In this document: positions 1 to 8,518 of the stretch, piece after piece | Position numbering within the stretch: position 1 is the first letter of the stretch | How the letters are laid out: each line of letters starts with the position of its first letter | Origin: Chromatiaceae bacterium | GTDB lineage: Bacteria > Pseudomonadota > Gammaproteobacteria > Chromatiales > Chromatiaceae | DNA length: 64,000 nucleotides | NCBI GenBank assembly: GCA_013426805.1 | Contig: JACDZG010000014.1 | Span: forward strand, 23,495 to 87,494 | Reading direction: 5' to 3' | Notes under the pieces: model-generated | Told to the model about the DNA's origin: nothing | The model's database searches: none | Seen by the model: the letters and a program-made list of their open reading frames with translations, nothing else | Made by a program: the position numbers and the translations under genes

Positions 1-1
1 C

Positions 2-193
2 GACAGCGGTGACGTTCGCACCTTCTATGTCACCCGCATCGGCGAGGGAACCTTGACCGTCGACGGCAATCATCCGCTCGCCGGTAAGTCGCTCAAGGTC
101 CACGTCTGGATCAAAGACGTGCGTGATCCGACCGCGGCTGAGTTGAGTCAGGATGGTCTGGCCGGCGCCCTGCCGGGCAGCGCACTGCACTGA
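2..193 (+). CDS. C-terminal part of a SlyD/FKBP-type peptidyl-prolyl isomerase (cut by window edge)
   Basis: The first 63 codons of the window read in one frame to a TGA at 191-193. The segment contains VDGNHPLAGKSL followed by a short basic strand and VRDPTAAEL, which is the conserved end of SlyD-like FKBP prolyl isomerases (the DGNHPLAG box after the IF domain). These cytoplasmic enzymes catalyse proline cis/trans isomerisation and often chaperone metalloenzymes; the His-rich metal-binding tail of E. coli SlyD is not present here. The start lies outside the window, so length and N-terminal domain cannot be judged. Confidence 0.75.
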   Translation, partial: DSGDVRTFYVTRIGEGTLTVDGNHPLAGKSLKVHVWIKDVRDPTAAELSQDGLAGALPGSALH

Positions 194-252
194 TTTGCGC
201 CGCAACACCGGGCCGCGTCAACGCATCAACCACTGCGCGAGGAATCTCACAC

Positions 253-1623
253 ATGAAGCTCGGCGTCATCATCCTGGCCGCCGGAATGGGCAAGCGCATG
301 CACTCCGATCTGCCCAAAGTTCTGCACCCTTTGGCCGGCCGGCCGCTGTTGGGTCATGTGCTGGACGCCGCAACCGCTCTCGGGGCCGCCGCGACCGTGG
401 TGGTCTATGGCCACGGGGGTGAACAGGTGCGCGCCGCGCTGGCCGCCCGCGCCTGTACGTGGGTGGAGCAGGCCGAACAACTCGGGACCGGCCATGCCGT
501 GATGCAGGCGATGCCCGCGGTGGCTGACATGGACCGTGTGCTGGTGCTTTACGGCGATGTGCCCCTGGTCGATGCGAACACCCTGAAGCGTCTGATCGAT
601 GCTGCCGCCGACACCAGTCTCGGCATCCTCACCGCCATGATGGATGACCCGACCGGTTATGGCCGGATCATCCGCGATGCAACCGGGTGCATCCTGCGCA
701 GCGTCGAACAGAAGGACGGGACGCCGGATGAGTTGGCGGTGCGCGAGGCCAACACTGGTTTTCTGGTGGCGGACCGTGCCCGGCTCGACGCCTGGCTCGG
801 GCAGCTCACCAACGCCAATGTTCAGGGCGAGTACTATCTCACCGATATCATCGGCATGGCGGCGGCCGACGGGGTGCGGGTCGCGAGCGTCCAGCCGCTG
901 ACCATCGAAGAAGTCTCCGGGGTCAATGACCGGCTGCAACTCGCGGCCCTGGAGCGCTTTCACCAACAGCGCCTGGCGGCGGATCTGATGCGCAATGGGG
1001 TCACCCTGGCCGACCCGGCGCGGCTCGATATCCGCGGCCGTCTGACCGCGGGGCGCGACTGCTTCGTCGACATTAACCTGATTTGCGAGGGCGAGGTGCA
1101 GCTCGGCGACGGCGTGCGCATCGGACCCAATTGCGTGATCCGTGACAGCCATATCGGCGCCGGGACCGAAGTCTTCGCAAACTGCGTTATCGAGGGTGCC
1201 GAGGTCGGCGCTGGGGCGCGCATCGGCCCGTTCGCACGCCTGCGGCCGGAAGCCCGGCTCGCGGCTGACACCCACATCGGCAACTTCGTCGAGATCAAGA
1301 AGGCCGACATCGGTGTCGGCAGCAAGGTCAACCATTTGACCTATGTGGGCGATGCCCAGATCGGTGCCGGGGTGAATGTGGGCGCGGGCACCATTACCTG
1401 CAACTACGACGGGGCGAATAAGTTTGTCACCGTCATCGGAGACGGTGCCTTCATCGGCTCCAATACGGCGCTGGTCGCTCCGGTGACCGTCGGTGCCGGG
1501 GCGACCATCGGGGCCGGTTCGGTGATCAGTAAGGATGCGCCGCCCGGCCAATTGACGGTCACCCGTGCCCGTCAGGCGACCATCCCCGGCTGGCAGCGGC
1601 CCAAGAAGTTGCCGAAGGTCTGA
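253..1623 (+). CDS. glmU: Bifunctional GlcNAc-1-phosphate uridyltransferase / glucosamine-1-phosphate acetyltransferase
   Basis: A 456-residue protein of the usual GlmU length. The N-terminal pyrophosphorylase domain begins with the nucleotide-binding signature [20 protein letters not shown] (about residues 9-28) and carries YGDVPL. The C-terminal half is a left-handed beta-helix of hexapeptide repeats (from about residue 250), containing the acetyltransferase loop with NYDGANK. It makes UDP-GlcNAc from glucosamine-1-phosphate, acetyl-CoA and UTP in the cytoplasm for peptidoglycan and lipopolysaccharide. It is followed after about 100 bp by glmS, giving the last and first steps of one pathway, and wecB nearby uses its product. 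The start at 253 follows an AGGAATC ribosome-binding region. Confidence 0.97.
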   Translation: MKLGVIILAAGMGKRMHSDLPKVLHPLAGRPLLGHVLDAATALGAAATVVVYGHGGEQVRAALAARACTWVEQAEQLGTGHAVMQAMPAVADMDRVLVLYGDVPLVDANTLKRLIDAAADTSLGILTAMMDDPTGYGRIIRDATGCILRSVEQKDGTPDELAVREANTGFLVADRARLDAWLGQLTNANVQGEYYLTDIIGMAAADGVRVASVQPLTIEEVSGVNDRLQLAALERFHQQRLAADLMRNGVTLADPARLDIRGRLTAGRDCFVDINLICEGEVQLGDGVRIGPNCVIRDSHIGAGTEVFANCVIEGAEVGAGARIGPFARLRPEARLAADTHIGNFVEIKKADIGVGSKVNHLTYVGDAQIGAGVNVGAGTITCNYDGANKFVTVIGDGAFIGSNTALVAPVTVGAGATIGAGSVISKDAPPGQLTVTRARQATIPGWQRPKKLPKV

Positions 1624-1724
1624 GGCGCGTTGCGGGCGTCCGGGGCTTCCGCCTTGGTCTGCGGGTGTCAAGGCTGAAGCCTTGGACTCCCGGCGTTCTT
1701 TTCTTTCATTGCGGAGTAACCACC

Positions 1725-3557
1725 ATGTGCGGCATCGTCGGTGCCATCGCCCAACGTCCGGTCGCGGCCATCCTGCTGGAGGGGCTGCGGCGCCTTGAGT
1801 ACCGCGGTTATGACTCAGCGGGCATTGCGGTTCTGGACCAGATCGGCAAGCTCAATCGATTGCGCACCCTGGGCAAGGTGGCTCGCCTGCGCGACGAGGT
1901 TGCGGCCGCGCCGCTGGCGGGGACGCTCGGGATCGCCCACACCCGCTGGGCGACCCATGGCGAGCCCGCCGTGCGCAACGCCCACCCGCACATCTGTCGC
2001 GACCGCTGTGTTCTGGTCCACAATGGGATCATCGAGAATCACGAGGAACTGCGCCGCGAGCAGAAGGCGGCCGGACACCGTTTTACCTCCGAAACCGATA
2101 CGGAGGTGGTGGTCCACGCCGTCTATGACGAGCTGACCGCCGGTTACCCCCTGAGCGAGGCCGTGCGCCGGGCCACCGCACGCATGACCGGCGCTTTTGC
2201 GCTGGGCGTGATCGACACCCAGGATCCCGAACATCTGGTTGCCGCCCGTCAGGGCAGTCCACTGGTCATCGGCGTTGGCTTCGGCGAGCACTTCATCGCC
2301 TCCGACGTCTTTGCCCTGTTGCCGGTCACCCATCGTTTTATCTTTCTGGAAGAAGGCGACATCGCGGAGCTGACCCGCGAGACGGTGCGGATCTGGAATC
2401 GCGATGGTGAACTGGTCAAGCGCCCGGTCAAGGAGTCCGCGGTCGCCGCGGACTCGGCGGAGCGTGGCGAGTACCGCCACTTCATGCTGAAGGAGATCTT
2501 CGAGCAGCCGCGCGCCATCGCCGATACGCTCGAGGGTCGGCTGGCCGGCAACCGGGTGTTGCCGGAAGGTTTCGGTAGCACCGCCCCGGACCTTTTTGCC
2601 CAGGTCAAGGCGGTCACCATCGTCGCTTGCGGCACCAGTTATCATGCCGGGCTGGTGGCGCGCTTCTGGCTGGAATCGTTGGCCGGGCTTCCCTGCACCG
2701 TGGAGGTGGCGAGCGAATACCGTTACCGCCGTCATGTGGTGCCCGAGTCCGCACTGTTCGTGACCATCTCGCAGTCCGGCGAGACGGCGGACACCCTGGC
2801 TGCCCTGCGGATCGCCAAGGAGTCCGGCTATGCCACGACGCTTGCCATCTGCAATGTCCCGGAGAGTTCGCTGGTGCGTGAGTCCGATCTGGTGCTCCTG
2901 ACCCATGCCGGCCCCGAGATCGGGGTGGCGTCCACCAAAGCCTTCACCACCCAGCTCATCGCGCTGTTGCTGCTGACTACCGCCCTGGGGCGCTATCACG
3001 GTCTGGACGAGGCGGCCGAGGCGCGGATGGTTGCCCTGATGCGGTCGGTGCCGAGCAAAATGGAGCAGGTCCTGGCCCTGGATGACCGCATCGCCACCCT
3101 GGCCGAGCAGTTCGTCGACAAGCAGCACACCCTGTTCCTGGGGCGCGGGGAGCAATACCCGATCGCGATGGAAGGCGCGCTCAAGCTCAAGGAAATCTCC
3201 TACATCCATGCCGAGGCCTACCCGGCCGGCGAGCTCAAGCACGGTCCGCTTGCCCTGATCGATGAGAACATGCCGGTGGTGGCCGTGGCACCGAACAACG
3301 CCCTTCTGGAAAAGCTCAAGTCGAATCTGGAGGAGGTGCGCGCCCGCGGCGGGCAACTCTTCGTCTTCGCCGATTTCGCCGTTCCGCTCATGGAGGAGTC
3401 AGGGGTGACCGTGATCCGGCTGCCGGAGACTGATGACCTGATCGACCCCCTGATCTTCACCATTCCGATGCAACTGCTCGCCTACCATGTCGCGGTGCTG
3501 AAGGGCACCGACGTGGATCAGCCGCGCAACCTCGCCAAGTCGGTGACGGTCGAATAA
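1725..3557 (+). CDS. glmS: Glutamine-fructose-6-phosphate aminotransferase (isomerizing)
   Basis: A 610-residue enzyme that turns fructose-6-phosphate and glutamine into glucosamine-6-phosphate. The open frame extends upstream to 1665, but the catalytic N-terminal cysteine must follow the initiator Met, so the start is the ATG at 1725 ([12 protein letters not shown]), which has GGAG about 9 bases ahead. Visible features are the class II glutamine amidotransferase domain ([34 protein letters not shown]), two SIS sugar-isomerase domains ([25 protein letters not shown]) and the conserved tail [15 protein letters not shown]. No glmS ribozyme-like leader is apparent in the 100 bp after glmU. Confidence 0.97.
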   Translation: MCGIVGAIAQRPVAAILLEGLRRLEYRGYDSAGIAVLDQIGKLNRLRTLGKVARLRDEVAAAPLAGTLGIAHTRWATHGEPAVRNAHPHICRDRCVLVHNGIIENHEELRREQKAAGHRFTSETDTEVVVHAVYDELTAGYPLSEAVRRATARMTGAFALGVIDTQDPEHLVAARQGSPLVIGVGFGEHFIASDVFALLPVTHRFIFLEEGDIAELTRETVRIWNRDGELVKRPVKESAVAADSAERGEYRHFMLKEIFEQPRAIADTLEGRLAGNRVLPEGFGSTAPDLFAQVKAVTIVACGTSYHAGLVARFWLESLAGLPCTVEVASEYRYRRHVVPESALFVTISQSGETADTLAALRIAKESGYATTLAICNVPESSLVRESDLVLLTHAGPEIGVASTKAFTTQLIALLLLTTALGRYHGLDEAAEARMVALMRSVPSKMEQVLALDDRIATLAEQFVDKQHTLFLGRGEQYPIAMEGALKLKEISYIHAEAYPAGELKHGPLALIDENMPVVAVAPNNALLEKLKSNLEEVRARGGQLFVFADFAVPLMEESGVTVIRLPETDDLIDPLIFTIPMQLLAYHVAVLKGTDVDQPRNLAKSVTVE

Positions 3558-3573
3558 TGATCGGCAGCGGGCC

Positions 3574-3963
3574 ATGAATCTCATCGCCGTCCTGGCCGTG
3601 TTCTCCGGGGCGGGTCTGGGTGCCTTGCTGCGCTGGGGATTGGGGCTGCGGCTCAATCCCATCGTTCCTTCCTTGCCGTTGGGAACCCTGGCCGCCAACC
3701 TCCTGGGCGGCTTGCTGGTGGGCTTTGCCGTGGCCTGGATGGCGCGCCATCCGGGTCTCCCGCCGGAGTTGCGGCTTTTCGTCATCACCGGTTTTCTCGG
3801 CGGACTCACGACCTTTTCGACCTTTTCCGCTGAAGTGGTGACCATGCTCGCGCGGGGCGAGTACGGCTGGGGCCTCGCCACCGCGGGTGTTCACCTGGCC
3901 GGTTCACTGGTGTTGACGGTCACCGGTATGGGTCTGGCTCACCTGCTGCTTGCGCGGGGCTGA
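3574..3963 (+). CDS. crcB: Fluoride ion channel CrcB/Fluc
   Basis: A 129-residue membrane protein with four hydrophobic segments, the usual size for a Fluc subunit. It carries the family signatures GALLRW near the N terminus, NLLGGLLVGF and GFLGGLTTFSTFSAE, the last holding the phenylalanines and threonine/serine that line the fluoride path. Fluc acts as an antiparallel dimer in the inner membrane and exports fluoride. It begins 16 bp after glmS and is probably read through from that gene. I see no fluoride riboswitch in the short spacer. The annotation is firm from motifs; expression control is not evident. Confidence 0.93.
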   Translation: MNLIAVLAVFSGAGLGALLRWGLGLRLNPIVPSLPLGTLAANLLGGLLVGFAVAWMARHPGLPPELRLFVITGFLGGLTTFSTFSAEVVTMLARGEYGWGLATAGVHLAGSLVLTVTGMGLAHLLLARG

Positions 3964-4291
3964 TGGGGCCGCGATGCAGCTTCGTCGCGTCCGGATCATC
4001 CCGACTGATGCGCAGAGACCAGAAGCGGGCGATGTCTGCGCCGTCGGTGTGCGCAATGTCGGCGCCGGCGATTGAGACATCGCCAAAGATGTGATCGGTC
4101 CAGAAAATGTGATCGGGTTGGCAACGTGACGCAACATTCTCTGGTTATACTTGGTATCAAAGTGTGCTTACCAAGAACGAGAGAAAGAGGGTCGGCAGAT
4201 CGGTAACAACCGAGCGCGGGCCACATCGCTATGCTAGGCTTGTCTTTGTGCCATAAGGCGCAGAGTGGTTCTGCCTGCTGGGACGTAGTCC
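3964..4291. other. Intergenic stretch without a recognisable gene
   Basis: About 330 bp between crcB and the DUF1631 gene. Short overlapping open frames exist on the minus strand but have no codon pattern or motif that supports them. No terminator with a T-run and no strong promoter are visible; GTTATACTTGGTATCAAAG at 4142-4160 is the most AT-rich part and could hold the promoter of the downstream gene. Confidence 0.4.
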
Positions 4292-6634
4292 ATGCCGGAT
4301 CTTCAATCATCGAATGTGCTGCTCCTCGCAGCCCACATCGCCAGACCCGAGGCAGGGCAACCGCGTGTCGATGCGGCTGACCTTCTTATGGTCTGCCGCG
4401 ACCGGCTTGCCCAGGGTGTTGCGACGGCCTTTGCCGAGAACCTGGGCCGGGCGAACGACGATTTGCTTGGCATGGCTGATCGCGCTACCAGCGTAAATCA
4501 ACAGCAATTGTGTTTCGCGGCGATCGATCTGTTGAGCTGTCGGGGCCAAGCGCTGCTGGCACAGTTCAGTAACAGCTACGTCCAGGCTTTTGATCACGAC
4601 GTCGCCGCGCTCCGACTTGATCGCGCAGTCCCGGATGGTCACGCCGACTCCCGCCCGATCGATGCCGACGATTTCGAGCGTGATCTGGCGATCAACGAGC
4701 TTGCAGTCCGTGCCGCTTGTCGCTGCGCATCACAACTGAGCGCGCTTGACCGTCGCCTCGCCGGGTTGTTGTGTCTCCCGCGGATCAGCCAGGACCACAA
4801 TCCGCTCTACCCGCGCGCCCTGTTTGCGGCCATGCTCAATGCCTTTACCGTCCTTGAAGTTGGGGATCAAGTGGCGCTGATGCTCCTCAAGCAGTTCGAA
4901 CGTCAGACGGCGGTTGAGCTTCCGAGTATTTATGACGACCTCAACCGTCATCTAGTCGCTTATGGAATCCCGCCCAAAGTCCCGATCGGGGTGCCGGTCT
5001 CGGGGCAACGCGACGAGTCGCTCGAGCCCGTGTCTTCAGGGTCGTCGTTGCACCCGGGCTTGGCTGAGTCCGCACTAAGAGTCGACAAGCCGCGGATCGC
5101 CGGGGCAGCGACAGGCCTCGGTGTTACCGACCCTGGTGCGCCCGACCAGTTCGAGAACGAGGTGTTTGCCCAACTTGCGCGTGCGATCACGGCCGCCGCG
5201 AGCAATCCTCACCGGCGGCCGGGATCGTCAGCACCGCTTCGCCCGCACCAGGAGTCACTCGGATTAGGTCAACTGATAGACTCTTTGACCGGCCTGCAAC
5301 GCGGCCGTGCGGATGCCCGTCACTTGGCCGGGTCGGGTCAGGTGCAGATCGACCCGGAATCCACCACTGTACTGCGGCAACTGCGCGCCACGGCGATGGT
5401 GAGTCAGCCGCACCCGGTCGATGCCTTGACGATCGATATTGTGGCCATGCTTTTTGATGCGATTTTCAGCGATCCTGAGCTATCGGCAACCCTACGCGTG
5501 GAGATTGCCAAACTGCAAATTCCGGTGCTCAAGGCGGCCCTGCTGGATAAAGCCTTCTTCTCCAACAAACGGCACCCGGCCCGGCGCCTGCTCGATCTCA
5601 TCGCCAACTCGGGGCTGGGTCGCAACGAAGCCGATGAACCCCGTCTGATCGCCCAGATCCAACCCATCATTGATGCCGTGGTCACCGGCTTTGATACCGA
5701 CATCAACGTCTTTGTCAAGCAGGTGCTCAAGCTCGATGACTTCCTCCAGGACGAGGAGGCGCGAGCGCAGACCAGAACCACCGCTGCCGTATACCGACTC
5801 GCGCAGCGTGAGCGCCAGGAGGTCGTCAAGACGCGCGTGGACGCGGAGATCCGTGCGCGGTTGGCGCAGCGGGGGGTTCCCGCCCTGGTTGCCGAGTTCC
5901 TCGACCGCCACTGGCGGCTGGTCCTGACGAACACCTACGTTCGCTCGGGCGGCGAGGGTGCCCAGTGGATCGCGGCCTTGGCCGCGCTGGATGACCTTAT
6001 CTGGAGTGTCCAGCCAAAGCGGGGAGCGGCGGAGCGCAACCGGCTTCTCACACTGTTGCCGGGCTTGCTGAAACGGCTGCGTACCGCGATCGAGGGCGTA
6101 GGGCGCAATGACGCCTGGGACACCTTCTTTGGCCAGTTGATCAAGCTGCACGTCAGGGCAATGCAAAAGAATGGCACCCCGGACAGTCAACACCAACCGC
6201 CTGATCCCGCGCCTGCGTCGGTGCCGCCGAATCTGCCGAGCAAAGAAGTGCGCAAGGGTTTGCGGACCCTGGAATTGGTCGATGGTCCGTCGGGCATCGA
6301 ATACCGTCCAGCGGAACCGATCGCCGCGGCGAGCCGGCCGGTGCCTAACGAGGATCGCCATCTGTGGCTCGCCCGGTCCCTGGGCGCTGGCGCGTGGGTT
6401 GAGTTCGAGAGTTTCCGGGGGACGCGCAAAACCCTGCGCCTCAACTGGGTCAGTGAACTGCGTGGGGTCTGTCTGTTCGCCAACCGTCAGGGCGAGAACA
6501 CCGTGACACTGGCGACCCCCAGCCTCGCCGAACATCTGCGCAATGGAACCGCGCGGGTACTGAGTCAGGCCCCGTTGACCGACCGCGCGGTCGCACACCT
6601 GCTGGAAGGTATGGCAACGCATGCGGCGACCTAG
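4292..6634 (+). CDS. DUF1631 family protein
   Basis: A 780-residue soluble protein without signal peptide or membrane segment. Length, the central KRHPARRLLDLIANSGLG motif (about residues 427-444) and the DRHW segment fit DUF1631, a proteobacterial family sometimes mislabelled thymidine phosphorylase. The last 110 residues (FRGTRKTLRLNWVSELRGVCLFANRQG) resemble a divergent PilZ-like beta-barrel, which would suggest cyclic-di-GMP binding, but the RxxxR signature is not evident. No biochemical function is established for the family. It stands alone, with about 330 bp before and 120 bp after it. The start ATG at 4292 has no strong ribosome-binding site. Confidence 0.75.
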   Translation: MPDLQSSNVLLLAAHIARPEAGQPRVDAADLLMVCRDRLAQGVATAFAENLGRANDDLLGMADRATSVNQQQLCFAAIDLLSCRGQALLAQFSNSYVQAFDHDVAALRLDRAVPDGHADSRPIDADDFERDLAINELAVRAACRCASQLSALDRRLAGLLCLPRISQDHNPLYPRALFAAMLNAFTVLEVGDQVALMLLKQFERQTAVELPSIYDDLNRHLVAYGIPPKVPIGVPVSGQRDESLEPVSSGSSLHPGLAESALRVDKPRIAGAATGLGVTDPGAPDQFENEVFAQLARAITAAASNPHRRPGSSAPLRPHQESLGLGQLIDSLTGLQRGRADARHLAGSGQVQIDPESTTVLRQLRATAMVSQPHPVDALTIDIVAMLFDAIFSDPELSATLRVEIAKLQIPVLKAALLDKAFFSNKRHPARRLLDLIANSGLGRNEADEPRLIAQIQPIIDAVVTGFDTDINVFVKQVLKLDDFLQDEEARAQTRTTAAVYRLAQRERQEVVKTRVDAEIRARLAQRGVPALVAEFLDRHWRLVLTNTYVRSGGEGAQWIAALAALDDLIWSVQPKRGAAERNRLLTLLPGLLKRLRTAIEGVGRNDAWDTFFGQLIKLHVRAMQKNGTPDSQHQPPDPAPASVPPNLPSKEVRKGLRTLELVDGPSGIEYRPAEPIAAASRPVPNEDRHLWLARSLGAGAWVEFESFRGTRKTLRLNWVSELRGVCLFANRQGENTVTLATPSLAEHLRNGTARVLSQAPLTDRAVAHLLEGMATHAAT

Positions 6635-6756
6635 CGACGGGCGTTAGGCTCGCGGCGCGCATTAACCAACGGATCGCGCGGGCCGTTAAACGGCGTCGTT
6701 GTTGTGTTGCTCTCGGGGTATCCTCGCGTTTTTACTCGCACAGCGGCAGGCCGATC

Positions 6757-7863
6757 ATGAGCGACACCACCCCGATTCGCGTCTTATCGATCGTCGGCAC
6801 CCGCCCGGAGGCCATCAAGATGGCGCCGGTCATCCACGCCCTCGCCCGGAATCCGGCTTTTGAGTCGCGGGTGCTCGCCACCGCGCAGCATCGCCAGCTG
6901 CTCGATCAGGTCCTTGCGGTTTTCGGCATCACGCCGGACCGTGATCTCGACATCATGCGCCCCAACCAGGCGCTGACCGAACTGACCGCGCGGCTGCTCA
7001 TTGCGCTCGACGCTACGCTCGCCCTGGAGACCCCCGATCTGGTCCTCGCTCAAGGCGATACCACCACCGTCATGACCGCGGCGCTCGCGTGCTTCTACCG
7101 CAAGATTCCTTTCGGGCATGTCGAGGCAGGCCTGCGCACCGGTGACCTGAACAACCCCTTTCCGGAGGAAATGAACCGGATCATCGCTGGACGCCTGGCG
7201 CGCTGGCACTTTGCGCCGACCGAAAGCGCCCGGCAGAACCTGCTGCGGGAGGGCGTCGCGGACGGTGCCATCCATGTAACCGGCAACACCGTCATCGACG
7301 CCCTGCTGAGCGTCGCCGACCGCTGCCCCGAGATCGGTATCCCCATCGACCCGGATAAACGCCTGATCCTGGTTACCGCCCATCGCCGTGAAAACTTCGG
7401 CATGCCTTTCCACGCGATCTGCCGCGCCATCCGGCACCTGGCTGAGACCAACCCCGACGTCCAGTTCCTCTTCCCGGTGCATCCAAACCCGAACGTGAAA
7501 GACGTTGTCGAAGCACTCCTCGGCGGCTGCCCCGAGATCATCCTGTGCCCGCCGCTGGACTATCTGCCCTTCGTCGGCGCCATGCAGCGGTCTTACCTGA
7601 TCCTGAGCGACTCCGGCGGCGTGCAGGAAGAAGCCCCCGCGCTTGCCAAGCCGGTGCTGGTGCTGCGTCAGGAGACTGAACGGCCGGAGGCGGTGGACGC
7701 CGGGGTCGTGAAGCTGGTCGGCCCGGTCTATGAGACGATCGTCGCCGAGGCGCAACGTCTGCTGGATGATGCCGTACACTATCGCAGTATGGCGCGTGGC
7801 GTTTCACCCTATGGGGATGGGCTGGCGGCGGGGCGGATCGTCGCTGCCCTGACGGCGTATTGA
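6757..7863 (+). CDS. wecB: UDP-N-acetylglucosamine 2-epimerase (non-hydrolysing)
   Basis: A 368-residue cytoplasmic enzyme that interconverts UDP-GlcNAc and UDP-ManNAc, feeding ManNAc or ManNAcA sugars into surface polysaccharide. Family signatures are VGTRPEAIKMAPV near the N terminus, HVEAGLRTGD, PEEMNR, TAHRRENFG, FPVHPNPNV and SDSGGVQEEAP, covering both Rossmann domains and the UDP site. It opens the polysaccharide block that runs to 15.8 kb and uses the product of glmU. A short GC-rich hairpin (6682-6694) lies in the 120 bp upstream gap; no T-run follows, so termination is doubtful. Confidence 0.95.
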   Translation: MSDTTPIRVLSIVGTRPEAIKMAPVIHALARNPAFESRVLATAQHRQLLDQVLAVFGITPDRDLDIMRPNQALTELTARLLIALDATLALETPDLVLAQGDTTTVMTAALACFYRKIPFGHVEAGLRTGDLNNPFPEEMNRIIAGRLARWHFAPTESARQNLLREGVADGAIHVTGNTVIDALLSVADRCPEIGIPIDPDKRLILVTAHRRENFGMPFHAICRAIRHLAETNPDVQFLFPVHPNPNVKDVVEALLGGCPEIILCPPLDYLPFVGAMQRSYLILSDSGGVQEEAPALAKPVLVLRQETERPEAVDAGVVKLVGPVYETIVAEAQRLLDDAVHYRSMARGVSPYGDGLAAGRIVAALTAY

Positions 7864-8016
7864 GGCGGGCTTCGTCCTCCTCTTGCGTGCTTCATAAGCG
7901 CGCGTCATGAGGCAAAACTGGATGACTCTTTCGCTGGTTACCGCTTAAACTAGCCAACTTCGAGCCTGGCGGACGACTGGTTCCCGCGCGTTCTTGCCAC
8001 CAAGTATCAACTTTTC

Positions 8017-8511
8017 ATGAATCCTCATCAGGAACACCCGGCGACATCCTCATATGAATCACAAGATATCGCGATTGATGAGCCCGTAATCTTTACGGTT
8101 GGCGGGGAGCGGGTGAACAAACTCATTCGCGGGCGCAGCTATAAGTACACCGACAAGGCCGCGTTTGCTGCCGCTGTCGGCGCTGTCCGATTCGGCATGC
8201 TGATCAAGACCATTAGTGGCGTTGAACTCGGTGGCGCTGTTTCGGCACCTTCGATTGGTGAAGCAATGCCACATGTTCCCGCCGGCTCGATCTATGGTGC
8301 TGCGTTCTACTTCACCTGCTCTCTCAACCCCGGGGTGTATTTTCTGAATGCTGGGGTCGTCGGGTTACGAGATGGTACTGAAACCTACCTACATCGACTA
8401 ATCGATGCGGCAATGTTTCATGTTCTTCCGGAATCTGGCAGCTTTTCAACTGGATTGGTCGACTTCAACTGTATTCCCGAAGTGGCCGTAGTACACCTCT
8501 CTGAGGCTTGA
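8017..8511 (+). CDS. Stand-alone Wzt C-terminal-like carbohydrate-recognition domain protein
   Basis: A 164-residue protein resembling the C-terminal beta-sandwich of Wzt, the ATPase subunit of O-antigen ABC exporters. The visible cues are FGMLIKTISGVELGG, IPAGS-like PAGSIYGAAFYFTC, and LNPGVYFLNAGVVG followed by a YLHRLIDAAMFHV strand. In Wzt this domain recognises the capped end of the polysaccharide. Here there is no nucleotide-binding domain: the protein starts about 20 residues before the sandwich. It may be a freed domain of a Wzt lying outside the window, or an independent glycan-binding protein working with the glycosyltransferases that follow. The next gene starts 7 bp downstream. 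Confidence 0.6.
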   Translation: MNPHQEHPATSSYESQDIAIDEPVIFTVGGERVNKLIRGRSYKYTDKAAFAAAVGAVRFGMLIKTISGVELGGAVSAPSIGEAMPHVPAGSIYGAAFYFTCSLNPGVYFLNAGVVGLRDGTETYLHRLIDAAMFHVLPESGSFSTGLVDFNCIPEVAVVHLSEA

Positions 8512-8518
8512 GATTCGC

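Noticed and set aside
247..1671. Long minus-strand open frame opposite glmU
   Set aside because: It mirrors the codon structure of glmU, has no protein motif, and such frames are expected in GC-rich DNA.
1815..3356. Long minus-strand open frame opposite glmS
   Set aside because: Shadow of a clearly coding gene; no recognisable domain.
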